Below are positions 1 through 7,425 of a stretch of 64,000 bases of DNA, in pieces (the first letter of the stretch is position 1; the number at the start of each line of letters is the position of its first letter). The stretch lies in assembly GCF_003610255.1 (NCBI RefSeq), contig NZ_RAPS01000001.1, forward strand, positions 7,157,001 to 7,221,000. The letters are read 5' to 3'. A program made the translations under genes and the position numbers. The notes below the pieces were generated by a model, which was not told the DNA's origin, did not search any database, and saw only the letters and a program-made list of their open reading frames with translations. Source of the stretch: Streptomyces sp. TLI_171 (GTDB lineage: Bacteria > Actinomycetota > Actinomycetes > Streptomycetales > Streptomycetaceae).

Positions 1-1
1 A

Positions 2-223
2 CCCCGCACCCGGGTCCCCGCGGGCGCTGTCGCCATCGCCGACGAGTACACCGGCATCTACCCGCGACAGAGCCCCGGCGGATGGCAGCTGCTCGGCACC
101 ACCGCCCTCACCCTCTGGGACCCCACCGCCGACCCGCCCACCCGGCTGCGCCCCGGCACCGCCGTGCGCTTCGTCGAGGACGAATCCGAGCCGGACGCCG
201 AAGAGGGGTCGAGGAGCGCATGA
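2..223 (+). CDS. pxpB: 5-oxoprolinase subunit B (PxpB/KipI family), C-terminal part
   Basis: The gene enters from the left edge, so only the last 73 residues are visible. They read VPAGAVAIADEYTGIYPRQS, then SPGGWQLLGTT, then LWDP and LRPGTAVRF, the typical C-terminus of the KipI/allophanate-hydrolase-subunit-1 fold. In this family PxpB, PxpC and PxpA together hydrolyse 5-oxoproline to glutamate using ATP, in the cytoplasm. The stop codon overlaps an ATG by four bases (ATGA, 220-223). In most genomes that ATG would be the pxpC start; here it opens the first of two short repeat-derived reading frames. The start codon and pxpA are not in the window. Confidence 0.88.
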   Translation, partial: PRTRVPAGAVAIADEYTGIYPRQSPGGWQLLGTTALTLWDPTADPPTRLRPGTAVRFVEDESEPDAEEGSRSA

Positions 224-342
224 GTTCTGGGGCTCAATTGCTGGTTGCCCGTGGGGGATTCGGGCCTGGGGTGGCCGTCTTCCGGGGCGGGCGCTTCGTC
301 GGCGGCGCCTCGGACGGCGAAAAGGGGTTGCGGAGCGCATGA
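220..342 (+). pseudogene. Truncated copy 1 of the pxpC 5' end, open as a 40-aa frame
   Basis: The ATG overlaps the pxpB stop as ATGA, and the frame runs 40 codons starting MSSGAQLLVARGGFGPGV. It ends in a TGA that overlaps the ATG of the second copy by four bases. Its N-terminal 15 residues are near-identical to PxpC and the remainder matches PxpC residues 24-40 after a deletion. It is far too short to hold a PxpC fold. It could be translated by coupling from pxpB, but nothing shows that a product accumulates. Confidence 0.5.
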
Positions 343-461
343 GTTCTGGGGCTCAAGTGCTTTTTGTCCGGAGCGGATTCGGGCCTGGGGTGGCCGGTCT
401 CGGGGGCGGGCGCTTTGTCGGGGGTGCCTCGGATGCTGGGAAGGGAGCGATGGGCGCATGA
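339..461 (+). pseudogene. Truncated copy 2 of the pxpC 5' end, open as a 40-aa frame
   Basis: This second 40-codon frame begins MSSGAQVLFVRSGFGPGV, starts in an ATGA overlap with copy 1 and ends in an ATGA overlap with the real pxpC start at 458. It has the same internal 8-codon deletion as copy 1. The chain pxpB, copy 1, copy 2, pxpC therefore consists of four frames linked by three identical stop/start overlaps. The product, if any, is unknown. Confidence 0.5.
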
Positions 462-1318
462 GTTCTGGAGCTCAACTGCTGGTTGTCCGGAGCGGATTCG
501 GGGCCACCGTGCAGGACCTGGGGCGGCCCGGGCTGGCTGCGTTGGGGGTCGGGCGCTCCGGGGCTGCCGATCCTGAGGCGTTGCGGCTGGCCAACCGGCT
601 GGTGGGGAACCCCGAGGACGCTGCCGGGATCGAAGCGCCGATGGGCGGCGTCGAGGTGGAGTTCGGCCGGGCCGCGACCTGTGCGCTGGCCGGCGCGGAG
701 TGCGCCGCCTGGGCGGGCGGGCGACCGGTCGGCCCGTACGCCCCGTTCACGGTGCCCGCCGGCGCCCGGCTGCGCCTGGGAACGCCGGCCCGGGGCCTGC
801 GGGTGTACCTCGCCGTCCGCGGCGGTCTCGACGTTCCCGCCGAGCTCGGCTCCCGGGCCACCGACACCATCGCCGGCCTCGGCCCCGGGCGGCTGGCGGC
901 CGGTCTGCTGCTGCCGCTCGGCGCCGCCGCCGGCTGGCCGCGCGTCGACCTCGCGCCGCGGCCCGCCCCCGCCGACCGCACCGTGCTGCACGTGATCCCC
1001 GGCCCTCGGGACGACTGGTTCACCGAAGAGGCGTTCGGCACCCTGCTCAGCGAGCCGTACACCGTCACCTCCGACAGCGACCGGGTCGGCATGCGCCTGG
1101 ACGGGCCGCCGCTCGCCCGCGCCCGGGTCGGCGAACTGCCCTCCGAGGGCATGGTGTGCGGCGCCCTGCAGGTGCCGCCGTCCGGTCGGCCGATCCTGTT
1201 CCTCGTCGACCACCCCGTCACCGGCGGCTACCCGGTGATCGCCGTCGTCCGGCGGCCCGACCTCGGTACGGCCGCCCAGGCCAGGCCCGGTGACACCGTG
1301 CACTTCCGGCTCGCCTGA
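458..1318 (+). CDS. pxpC: 5-oxoprolinase subunit C (PxpC/KipA family)
   Basis: This 286-residue protein is the biotin-dependent-carboxylase-like (allophanate hydrolase subunit 2) partner of PxpB. It has the family N-terminus VVRSGFGATVQDLGRPG and the later signatures RVGMRLDGPPL, SEGMVCGALQVPPSGRPI and DHPVTGGYPVIA. With PxpA and PxpB it opens 5-oxoproline, a damaged-glutamine/glutathione by-product, with ATP hydrolysis. I place the start at 458 because family similarity begins there. It overlaps the stop of an upstream 40-codon repeat frame (ATGA), so initiation probably depends on translational coupling through the repeat array instead of directly on pxpB. Confidence 0.88.
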   Translation: MSSGAQLLVVRSGFGATVQDLGRPGLAALGVGRSGAADPEALRLANRLVGNPEDAAGIEAPMGGVEVEFGRAATCALAGAECAAWAGGRPVGPYAPFTVPAGARLRLGTPARGLRVYLAVRGGLDVPAELGSRATDTIAGLGPGRLAAGLLLPLGAAAGWPRVDLAPRPAPADRTVLHVIPGPRDDWFTEEAFGTLLSEPYTVTSDSDRVGMRLDGPPLARARVGELPSEGMVCGALQVPPSGRPILFLVDHPVTGGYPVIAVVRRPDLGTAAQARPGDTVHFRLA

Positions 1319-1330
1319 GCGGCGGCCGGG

Positions 1331-2575
1331 TCAGCTGAGCCTGACCACCCGCGCCCACTCCGGGGGCCCGTCGGGGCGGTAATCGGGGTCGTGCTCCCGG
1401 ACGTGGGCGTGCCGTCCGAACAGGCCGACCACGGTGCGGCACGGCGGACGGCGCGAGGGCCACGGCGTCTGACCGTCCGTCAGCACCACCACCACGTCCG
1501 GGGCCGGACGCAGCCGCAGCGCCGCCGCGAAGCCCTCCCGCAGGTCGGTCCCGCCGCCGCCGATCAGCGCCAACCCGCCCTCGCCGGCGACGCGTTGGAC
1601 GTACTGCGCGGCGGCGTCGCAGGACACCACCGACACCAGGTCGCGCCGCCCGCCGACGGCGCGGACGATCGCCGCGGTCTCCAGCAGCGCGGTGCCCAGC
1701 TCGCTGTCGCTGACCGAGCCGGAGGTGTCCACCACCACCGCGACCCGGGGCGGGCGGCGGCGCAGCGAGGGCAGCACGACGCCGGGCAGGCTGGTGGCGC
1801 GCCGGGGCGGCCGCCCGTAGCTGTAGTCGTCGCCGCTGCCCGCGCCGGCCACCGCCGCGCGGACCGCCGCACCCAGCAACTCCCGCCAGGGCTGCGGCGG
1901 ATGGAACGCCCGGTCGGCCCAGCGCCGCCAGCCCGCCGGGGTGTCGCCGGGTCGGGCCCGGATGGCCTCGGCGACCCGGAACCGCACCAGGTCGCGTTCC
2001 TGGTCGCTCAACCCGTGCGCGCCGTCCGGGCCGAGGTCCCAGGCCCGGTCCAGGCCGTCCGCGCCGCTGCCGCACTCCAGCCACACCAGTTCCTGGTGCT
2101 CGGTGCCGATCGAGAACATCCGCACGTACTCCTCCATCAGGCCGTCCGGAGGCAGCCCGAGGGTGTGCGGGTAGACCGCGTCGGCGGGGCGGACCAGGCC
2201 CTCGCCGAACGCGTCGTCGTTGATCTCGCAGTCCGCCGCCAGGTTGATCCGCAGCCGGTCGCCGGGCCCGTCGAGATCCAGTGTCCGCATCACCCGGTCG
2301 CCGCGCCGGGCGTGGTCGCGCAGCAGGTGCGACACCTCGTGCACCCAGACCGAGGCCAGCACCTCCTCCGAGGTGCGGTCCACGAAGGTCGGCGAGACGT
2401 AGCACCGCCAGTGCCGGTCCACGGCCATGGTCGGCACTCGCGCGGACTCCACCACGTGCACCGCGAACAGCGCCGTCGCCAGGTACGGTCGGGCCCGCAC
2501 CGCGTGCAGGCGGGCCGCGAACAGCTTCTCCAGGTGCAGGCGTCCGGGCGCGCCGGTGTCCGGCCGGGCCGTCAC
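1331..2575 (-). CDS. VWA-like protein with an HExxH metallopeptidase-like domain
   Basis: This 414-residue protein has two recognisable parts. Residues about 15-250 form the putative metallopeptidase region (DUF2201 type) with a zinc-binding HEVSH at 79-83 followed by LADC. The C-terminal part is a VWA-like domain with a DTSGS metal-adhesion motif at 283-287 and VVVLTDGQTPWP. The GTG start overlaps the stop of the upstream MoxR gene as GTGA, so the two are translationally coupled. MoxR/VWA pairs generally act as ATP-driven protein remodelling or maturation machines; the client here is unknown. It converges on pxpC with only 12 bp between stop codons. Confidence 0.8.
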   Translation of the reverse strand: MTARPDTGAPGRLHLEKLFAARLHAVRARPYLATALFAVHVVESARVPTMAVDRHWRCYVSPTFVDRTSEEVLASVWVHEVSHLLRDHARRGDRVMRTLDLDGPGDRLRINLAADCEINDDAFGEGLVRPADAVYPHTLGLPPDGLMEEYVRMFSIGTEHQELVWLECGSGADGLDRAWDLGPDGAHGLSDQERDLVRFRVAEAIRARPGDTPAGWRRWADRAFHPPQPWRELLGAAVRAAVAGAGSGDDYSYGRPPRRATSLPGVVLPSLRRRPPRVAVVVDTSGSVSDSELGTALLETAAIVRAVGGRRDLVSVVSCDAAAQYVQRVAGEGGLALIGGGGTDLREGFAAALRLRPAPDVVVVLTDGQTPWPSRRPPCRTVVGLFGRHAHVREHDPDYRPDGPPEWARVVRLS

Positions 2576-3789
2576 CGGCGGCGTCCGGCGGTGGTGGCGA
2601 CCCGGGCGGCGGAGGTCTCCGCGCGGCGCGAGAGCTTCAGCGCGCCCGCGAAGCGGTCGATCAACTCCGGTACCTCCCAGTCGTCCTGGCGCAGCGAGGC
2701 GAGCGTGGTCACCGGCACCACCAGCACGTCCGGCGCGCCGTCCTCCAACGCCCGGGCCATCAACGCCCAGGCGGCGTCCCAGCGCTCGCGCGACGGGCGG
2801 CCGCGCACCGCCGCCACCACACCGTCCAGCACGGTCTGCCGCAGGTCGCCGCGCCGGGGCAGCACGGCGGCGGCCGGGTCGGCGAGCAGGTCCTCGGGCG
2901 CGGGCAGGTCCATCCGGTCGACGGCGGCCAGCAGTTCGAGCCCCGGGCCGTCGCCGACGGTGCCGCGCACCAGCAGTGACAGCACCTCGCGGTCCGCGCC
3001 CGCCGCCGAGGCGAACGCCGCCAGCCGCACCGTCATCTCCCAACTGCGCGGCGAGGGCCAGGCCCGGCCGCGCCTGGACTCGGCGGTCGGGATGCGGTGG
3101 GTCAGTTCGGGCCGGACGGTGAGCAGGCCGCACACGGCGCGGCGGCCGAACTCGACCGCCGCGGCGAGCCGTTCGGGATCGAGCCGGGGCAGCTCGGCGC
3201 GCGGCCACACCCCGCCCAGGCCGCGGACCACCACCTCGGCGTCGTGCACCCAGTCCAGGTGCACGAAGCGGTTGGCCAACGGCGCGCTCAGCTCCCAGCC
3301 GTCGGCGGCCGACGCCCGCGGGTTGGCCGCCGCCACGATCCGCACCCCCGGCGGGAGTTGCAGCGCGCCGATGCGCCGCTCCAGGACCAGTCGGAGCAGC
3401 GCGGCCTGCACGGCCGGCGGCGCGGTGGACAGCTCGTCCAGGAACAGCAGCCCGCGCCCCTGCTCGGCCAGCCGCACCGCCCAGTCCGGTGGGGCCAGCG
3501 GCACGCCCTGGTTGGCCGGGTCGGCTCCGATCACCGGCAGGCCGGCGAAGTCGGACGGCTCGTGCACGCTGGCGATCACCGTGGTGAGCGGCAGGTCGAG
3601 TTCGGCGGCGAGCTGGGTGAGCGCCGCGGTCTTCCCGATGCCCGGCTCACCCCACAGGAGGACGGGCAGGTCGGCTGCGACGGCCAGGGTGAGCGCCTCG
3701 ATCTGGAGGTCCCGCCGGGGCTCGGTGGTGGACTGCCGCAGCAGCGTGAGGAGTTGGTCGGCAACGGCAATGCGGTTCGCTGAAGGCAT
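2572..3789 (-). CDS. MoxR-family AAA+ ATPase
   Basis: This 405-residue AAA+ ATPase has a Walker A motif GEPGIGKT at residues 47-54, a Walker B region GLLFLDELS near 112-120 and a sensor-like AAANPRASAADGWEL segment. MoxR proteins are cytoplasmic chaperone-like ATPases that work with VWA-domain partners, here the gene immediately downstream (GTGA overlap). The third operon member lies 87 bp upstream. The ATG at 3789 fits the family N-terminus. The partner having both a VWA domain and an HExxH motif suggests that ATP hydrolysis may gate a peptidase, which is an inference. Confidence 0.85.
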   Translation of the reverse strand: MPSANRIAVADQLLTLLRQSTTEPRRDLQIEALTLAVAADLPVLLWGEPGIGKTAALTQLAAELDLPLTTVIASVHEPSDFAGLPVIGADPANQGVPLAPPDWAVRLAEQGRGLLFLDELSTAPPAVQAALLRLVLERRIGALQLPPGVRIVAAANPRASAADGWELSAPLANRFVHLDWVHDAEVVVRGLGGVWPRAELPRLDPERLAAAVEFGRRAVCGLLTVRPELTHRIPTAESRRGRAWPSPRSWEMTVRLAAFASAAGADREVLSLLVRGTVGDGPGLELLAAVDRMDLPAPEDLLADPAAAVLPRRGDLRQTVLDGVVAAVRGRPSRERWDAAWALMARALEDGAPDVLVVPVTTLASLRQDDWEVPELIDRFAGALKLSRRAETSAARVATTAGRRR

Positions 3790-3876
3790 GGTGGGGTCAC
3801 CTGGGGTCGTGAGAAGGGGAAAGCCGGGCGCAGCGGGGCACGGGCCGGAGTCCGGCCCGCCGGGGCACGGCGAATG

Positions 3877-5244
3877 TCAGTGGCGCCAGGGCCGGTCGAG
3901 CCGCCGCGGCGTGCTGCGCGGCGGACGCGGGCGGTGCGGGTGACCGCCCGGTTTCGGCCCGGAAGGGACGGGGACGGGAACCGGTGACGTGCCGTTGCGG
4001 CCGTGGTGCGGATCGAGGCCGTTGGCGTCCAGGCCGCGGTCCAGGTGGCGGTCGGCGTCGGTGCGCAGCGCTTCGGCCAGCGGTCCCTCGCGCAGGACGG
4101 CCTGCTCGCCGAGGAGGCGGCGGACCGCGGCGAGCGCCGCCGGGCGGTCGCCGTGCAGCAGCCGTTGCCGGACGGCGTCCAGGTCCTCCGGCTGCCGGTG
4201 CGCACGGTCGAGCGCCCGCAGGCACGGCAGCGGAGTGCCGCCGAGCGCCACCAGCAGGTCCTCGCGCCGCAGTTGCTCCGCACCGTGGTCGAGCGGAACC
4301 AGTACGCCGTCGACCACGGCGAGCCGGTGCAGCTCGCCGCGGCAGTCCACCAGCAGGGGCCCGGCGTCGGCGCCGGGACCGGGCTGCCGCGGGGTGCGGT
4401 GGCCGGGCGCGAGTGCGGCGGCCACCAGCGGGTGCAGGCGCTCGGGCGTGATCCGGCCGGCGGCGAGCAGCAGCACGTCCGGCGGCGTCCAGGTCGCGGC
4501 GTCCGGCAGGACCGGGTGGCCGCGGGCCGTGCGGGCCGTGCGGTCCGGTGCGGCAGGTGCCGCGCCCGGGTCGAGCAGCAGGAACCGGCGGGCAGCCAGC
4601 CGGACCGCGACCGGCTCGTCGGGTGGCAGGCCGTCCGCGGTGCGCAGCAGGTCCGCCTCGAACCCCCAGGCCGCATCGGCAAACTGACTGTCCGTCAGAT
4701 TGATTGCGCGGAATGCGAGTTCGGGGGAGCGGCGGGCGTCCCACAGGTGCCGGTGCAGGTCCAGGCGGAAGCGCCGGTCCGGGCGCGGGTGCGGATGCCG
4801 GGCCGTCGCGCTCTCGCCCTCCCACAGCGCCAGCCGGACACGTTGGCCCGCCGCCGCAGTGACCGGCGGGGTGCGAACGACCAGGTGGAGCGGCTCGGCG
4901 GTGGCGGAGTCGCCGTCGCGCGGATAGCGGGCCAGCGTCAGGGTGAGGCCGGGCCGCAGCAGCCCGTCCGGGGCGATCCGCGGCAGGTGCCAGCGCAGCA
5001 GGTCCGGGGCCAGGTGCCGCAGGTCCGACCTGAGCCGGCCCGCCAACTCCGCACCGTACGACCGGGAGACGGCACGCACGTCGATGTCCGGATCGAATCC
5101 GGCTGCCGCGCACGCCCCGCCCCAGTCGCCCAGCTCACGGCGGGCGGCAGCGGTCTCGATCATGGCCGGGGGAACGGCGAACTGCCGCACGCGCGACCAG
5201 AAGCAGGTACGAGTGTCCTCGTCCGGGAAGGAAGTGTCGTGCAT
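3877..5244 (-). CDS. Conserved hypothetical protein of the MoxR/VWA operon
   Basis: This soluble protein of about 455 residues has no motif that I can assign to an enzyme family. It starts MHDTSFPDEDTRTCFWSRVR and continues with conserved-looking blocks HLAPDLLRWHLPRIAPDG and RRFRLDLHRHLWDAR. There is no signal peptide or membrane segment. It is the first gene of an apparent three-gene operon with moxR and the VWA-peptidase gene, so it may be an adaptor or substrate. An alternative GTG start lies two codons upstream at 5250. No good ribosome binding site decides between the two. Confidence 0.7.
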   Translation of the reverse strand: MHDTSFPDEDTRTCFWSRVRQFAVPPAMIETAAARRELGDWGGACAAAGFDPDIDVRAVSRSYGAELAGRLRSDLRHLAPDLLRWHLPRIAPDGLLRPGLTLTLARYPRDGDSATAEPLHLVVRTPPVTAAAGQRVRLALWEGESATARHPHPRPDRRFRLDLHRHLWDARRSPELAFRAINLTDSQFADAAWGFEADLLRTADGLPPDEPVAVRLAARRFLLLDPGAAPAAPDRTARTARGHPVLPDAATWTPPDVLLLAAGRITPERLHPLVAAALAPGHRTPRQPGPGADAGPLLVDCRGELHRLAVVDGVLVPLDHGAEQLRREDLLVALGGTPLPCLRALDRAHRQPEDLDAVRQRLLHGDRPAALAAVRRLLGEQAVLREGPLAEALRTDADRHLDRGLDANGLDPHHGRNGTSPVPVPVPSGPKPGGHPHRPRPPRSTPRRLDRPWRH

Positions 5245-5333
5245 CAGCACTCACTTCGGGCGGACGGGACCTCCAATCCATGAAGAGTCATCGCCGGTGA
5301 TCGTAGCCGTGCCGGTGCGGCCTGTCAGCCCCA

Positions 5334-5362
5334 TTCTTCGGCGCGCCCTCCCGACGTAGGGT
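5334..5362 (+). promoter_or_regulatory. Predicted promoter for the DUF2236 gene
   Basis: TTCTTC (5334-5339) is followed after 17 bp by TAGGGT (5357-5362), a reasonable housekeeping-type pair about 45 bp upstream of the GTG at 5407. The region is shared with the divergent MoxR operon, whose own promoter I cannot pick out. Confidence 0.4.
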
Positions 5363-5406
5363 GGCGGCAGGGCCGCGACCGGCCCGGAGCGGGAGGTACG
5401 ACGGCG

Positions 5407-6387
5407 GTGACAGGCGCGTGGCGGCGGCCGGTGGAGGCACTGCGGCTCAGGCTGCTCCGGGAGATCAACTCGACGGTGCACGGGGCGGATCTGCACCTCG
5501 AACGCTACGACCGGCCGCCCGGCGACCCCGGCCTGTTCGGCCCGAACAGCGTGGTGTGGCAGGTGCACGGGCACCCCGCGGGCATGCTCGTCGGCGGCTT
5601 CGCCGCGCTGATGCTCCAGTCGCTGCACCCCGTCGCGATGCGGGCCGTCGCCGAACACTCCGACTACCGCACCGACCCCACCGGCCGGCTCCACCGCACC
5701 GCCCGGTTCGTCTCCACCACCACGCTCGGCTCCTCCGCCGCCGCGGAGGCCGCGATAGCCGCCGTCCGCCGCATCCACGGACACGTCCGCGGCTTCGACA
5801 CCGCCGGCCGGCCCTACCGGGCCGACGATCCCGCGCTGCTCTGCTGGGTGCACACCGCGGAAACGGCCTGCTTCCTGGCGGGCCATCAGGTCTTCGCGGG
5901 CGGCCGGCAGGCCGGTCCGGGTGAGGGCGGTGGCGGCGCCGAGGGCCGGCGCGGGCCTGGGCGGCTGAGCGGCCCGCAGTGCGACGAGTACCTCGCGGAG
6001 GTCGCGCTGATCGGCGAACTGCTGGGCGCGCACGAGGTGCCGGACTCCCGGGCCGGGCTGGCCCGGTACCTGGCGCGGGTCCGCCGCGAACTGCGGGTCA
6101 CCCCCGAGGCGCGGGAGGCCGTCGCCCTGCTGCGCGGCTTCGGACGGACCCGCCGTGAGCGGCTCGCGGTGCACGTGCTCACCAACGCGGCGGTCGGCCT
6201 GCTGCCGGGTTGGGCGCGCCGCGAACTCGGCATCCACCGCCCGTGGGTCGTCCGCCGACTCTGGGACCGGCCGCTGGCCCGCGCGCTCGGCGCAGCCATG
6301 GTGTGGGCCTGCGGCCTGTCCCCGATCCGCGCCGCCGCCGAGGCCCGGGCCCGCGCGAAGCCCGCAGCCCGGGCGGTGCGCGGCTGA
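5407..6387 (+). CDS. DUF2236 / MpaB-like oxygenase-family protein
   Basis: This 326-residue protein belongs to the DUF2236 family (MpaB/latex-clearing-protein-like, presumed haem-dependent oxygenases). Typical blocks are VVWQVHGHPAGMLVGGFAAL, ALMLQSLHPVAMRAV, the RTARFVSTTTLGS stretch and CWVHTAETACFLAGHQ, where the conserved histidines would ligate haem. There is no signal peptide. The GTG start follows a GGGAGGT ribosome binding site by 9 nt. The gene stands alone between a divergent promoter region and a strong hairpin (6467-6512). The natural substrate is unknown for actinobacterial members. Confidence 0.75.
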   Translation: MTGAWRRPVEALRLRLLREINSTVHGADLHLERYDRPPGDPGLFGPNSVVWQVHGHPAGMLVGGFAALMLQSLHPVAMRAVAEHSDYRTDPTGRLHRTARFVSTTTLGSSAAAEAAIAAVRRIHGHVRGFDTAGRPYRADDPALLCWVHTAETACFLAGHQVFAGGRQAGPGEGGGGAEGRRGPGRLSGPQCDEYLAEVALIGELLGAHEVPDSRAGLARYLARVRRELRVTPEAREAVALLRGFGRTRRERLAVHVLTNAAVGLLPGWARRELGIHRPWVVRRLWDRPLARALGAAMVWACGLSPIRAAAEARARAKPAARAVRG

Positions 6388-6466
6388 CCTGAGCGGCGGC
6401 CACGCCGGTTCCACCGCGTCCAGGTTCAGGGCAGGGGTCCGTGGGCCGGAGTCGGCGAGAGGCACG

Positions 6467-6512
6467 CGAAGCGGCCGCCGTCCGGGGCTGGGTCCGGAGG
6501 GCGGCCGCTTCG
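6467..6512. terminator. Bidirectional hairpin terminator
   Basis: Perfect 13-bp arms CGAAGCGGCCGCC (6467-6479) and GGCGGCCGCTTCG (6500-6512) with a 20-nt loop lie between the convergent DUF2236 gene and the small bL37-like gene. There is no T-tract, as usual in high-GC actinomycetes. Confidence 0.65.
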
Positions 6513-6553
6513 GCGCCGTCAGTGTTCGGCGGTCGGGGCGGGGCGGGTGGGCG

Positions 6554-6631
6554 TCAGCACTGGGGCCGGCGGCCGTGGTTCGCTCCGCGCCTGGCGCGGG
6601 CCTTCTTCTTGCGGCGTCGCTTCGACGACAT
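6554..6631 (-). CDS. bL37-like 25-residue ribosomal protein
   Basis: This tiny basic protein, MSSKRRRKKKARARRGANHG followed by RRPQC, matches the pattern of the actinobacterial large-subunit protein bL37 (about 24-25 residues, an Arg/Lys-rich start and an ANHG(K/R)RP ending) described in mycobacterial ribosomes. A clear ribosome binding site, GAGAGGAGAGG, lies just upstream of the ATG at 6631. The gene is monocistronic and followed by the hairpin at 6467-6512. It is below normal gene-calling length, so it is easily missed. The terminal Cys is unusual; there is no CxxC zinc motif. Confidence 0.75.
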   Translation of the reverse strand: MSSKRRRKKKARARRGANHGRRPQC

Positions 6632-6809
6632 GGCCTCTCCTCTCGCGGCGGTGCACAACAGTTCCCCCGGTCCACGGTGCCCCGGCTGTGCGGCGCCCGC
6701 CAGCCGGGGCGGGCGGCGACACCCCGGGACGCGCCCGACACGCCGAGGCTCGGACCGGCGGGGACGCACCATGGAGGGAGGGGGCCGAGACGCAGCCGCG
6801 GGAGACGAG

Positions 6810-6992
6810 ATGTCGCACCAGACGCATGGGAGCCACGACGCACCGTCGGACGAGTGGCCGCCCACCGAGACGCCCGAGGCGCGGATGACGGGGGAGGGCT
6901 CGCCGCCGCCGGACGAGGCGGAGAAGAGCCCCGAGGACGGCCCCGAGTTCGCCGTTCCGGTGTCCTCGCCGCCCGAGCTCGAGGAGGACTGA
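6810..6992 (+). CDS. Small acidic hypothetical protein
   Basis: This 60-residue, Pro/Glu/Asp-rich, probably disordered protein starts MSHQTHGSHDAPSDEWPP and ends PPELEED. The ATG at 6810 has a purine-rich GGAGACGAG stretch just upstream. A further in-frame ATG at 6771 would add 13 residues. I recognise no family. It lies upstream of whiB in the same direction, about 110 bp away. Confidence 0.5.
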   Translation: MSHQTHGSHDAPSDEWPPTETPEARMTGEGSPPPDEAEKSPEDGPEFAVPVSSPPELEED

Positions 6993-7043
6993 GCGGCGCC
7001 CGGCGGGCGTACCGGTCGAAGGTGCTTCAGCGGACGGATCGCG

Positions 7044-7104
7044 GTTAGACGGACGGAATATCCGTTCATCCGCTGATCCGATCGTTAGACGGAGGGAGCA
7101 TCCG
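7044..7104 (+). promoter_or_regulatory. Direct repeat upstream of the WhiB-type gene
   Basis: GTTAGACGGACGGAATATCC (from 7044) and GTTAGACGGAGGGAGCATCC (from 7084) form a 40-bp-spaced direct repeat ending at the ATG at 7105. The second copy carries the purine-rich ribosome binding site GGAGGGAG. The first copy could be an operator or simply a duplicated translation start region; no protein is assignable. Confidence 0.4.
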
Positions 7105-7425
7105 ATGACCGTGATCTCGCGCCTGCCCGGGGCCGTCGAGGAGGAGTGGGACTGGCAGCTGAGCGGCGCCTGCCGCGCAGCCGACTCCGGCCTGTTCTTC
7201 CACCCCGCGGGGGAACGCGGACAGGCCCACGACGACCGCGACCGGGCGGCCAAGGCGGTGTGCGCCCGCTGCCCCGTCCGGGAGCGGTGCCTGATGCACG
7301 CCCTCGCCACCCGGGAACGGTACGGCGTGTGGGGCGGCTGCACCGAGGAGGAGCGCCAGCACCTGCTGCGCAGGCGGCGGCGCAACCGGGGCCGGGTGGG
7401 GGAGGTCAGCTCTTCAGACCGGTGA
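7105..7425 (+). CDS. WhiB-family iron-sulfur transcriptional regulator
   Basis: This 106-residue Wbl protein has the four cluster-binding cysteines C23, C53, C56 and C62 (GAC...CARCPVRERC) and the family signature YGVWGGCTEEER, followed by a basic tail RRRRRNRGR for DNA contact. Wbl proteins hold a [4Fe-4S] cluster sensitive to oxygen or NO and act with the principal sigma factor in actinobacterial development and stress. The LFFHP block after the first cysteine is also typical. Its 3' end overlaps the convergent gene at 7406 by 20 bp. I cannot tell which Wbl class it represents. Confidence 0.9.
   Translation: MTVISRLPGAVEEEWDWQLSGACRAADSGLFFHPAGERGQAHDDRDRAAKAVCARCPVRERCLMHALATRERYGVWGGCTEEERQHLLRRRRRNRGRVGEVSSSDR

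Larger units (their letters stand above)
220..560 (+). repeat. 119-bp tandem array at the pxpB/pxpC junction, three copies
   Basis: The sequence GCGCATGAGTTCTGG occurs with its ATG at 220, 339 and 458, an exact 119-bp period. The first two units are about 80% identical to each other. The third is the real 5' end of pxpC. Copies 1 and 2 both lack the same 24 nt relative to pxpC (codons 16-23), after which similarity to pxpC codons 24-40 resumes. They are therefore decayed duplicates of the pxpC start, and the deletion arose before the second duplication. Since 119 is not a multiple of three, each unit shifts frame. Confidence 0.85.

Noticed and set aside
1391..3943. Very long open frames antisense to the MoxR/VWA genes (and similarly in many other places, for example 26635-29085 and 29166-32003)
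   Set aside because: They are a by-product of about 74% GC with G/C in third positions. Their translations are Arg/Pro/Ala/Gly-rich without domains.
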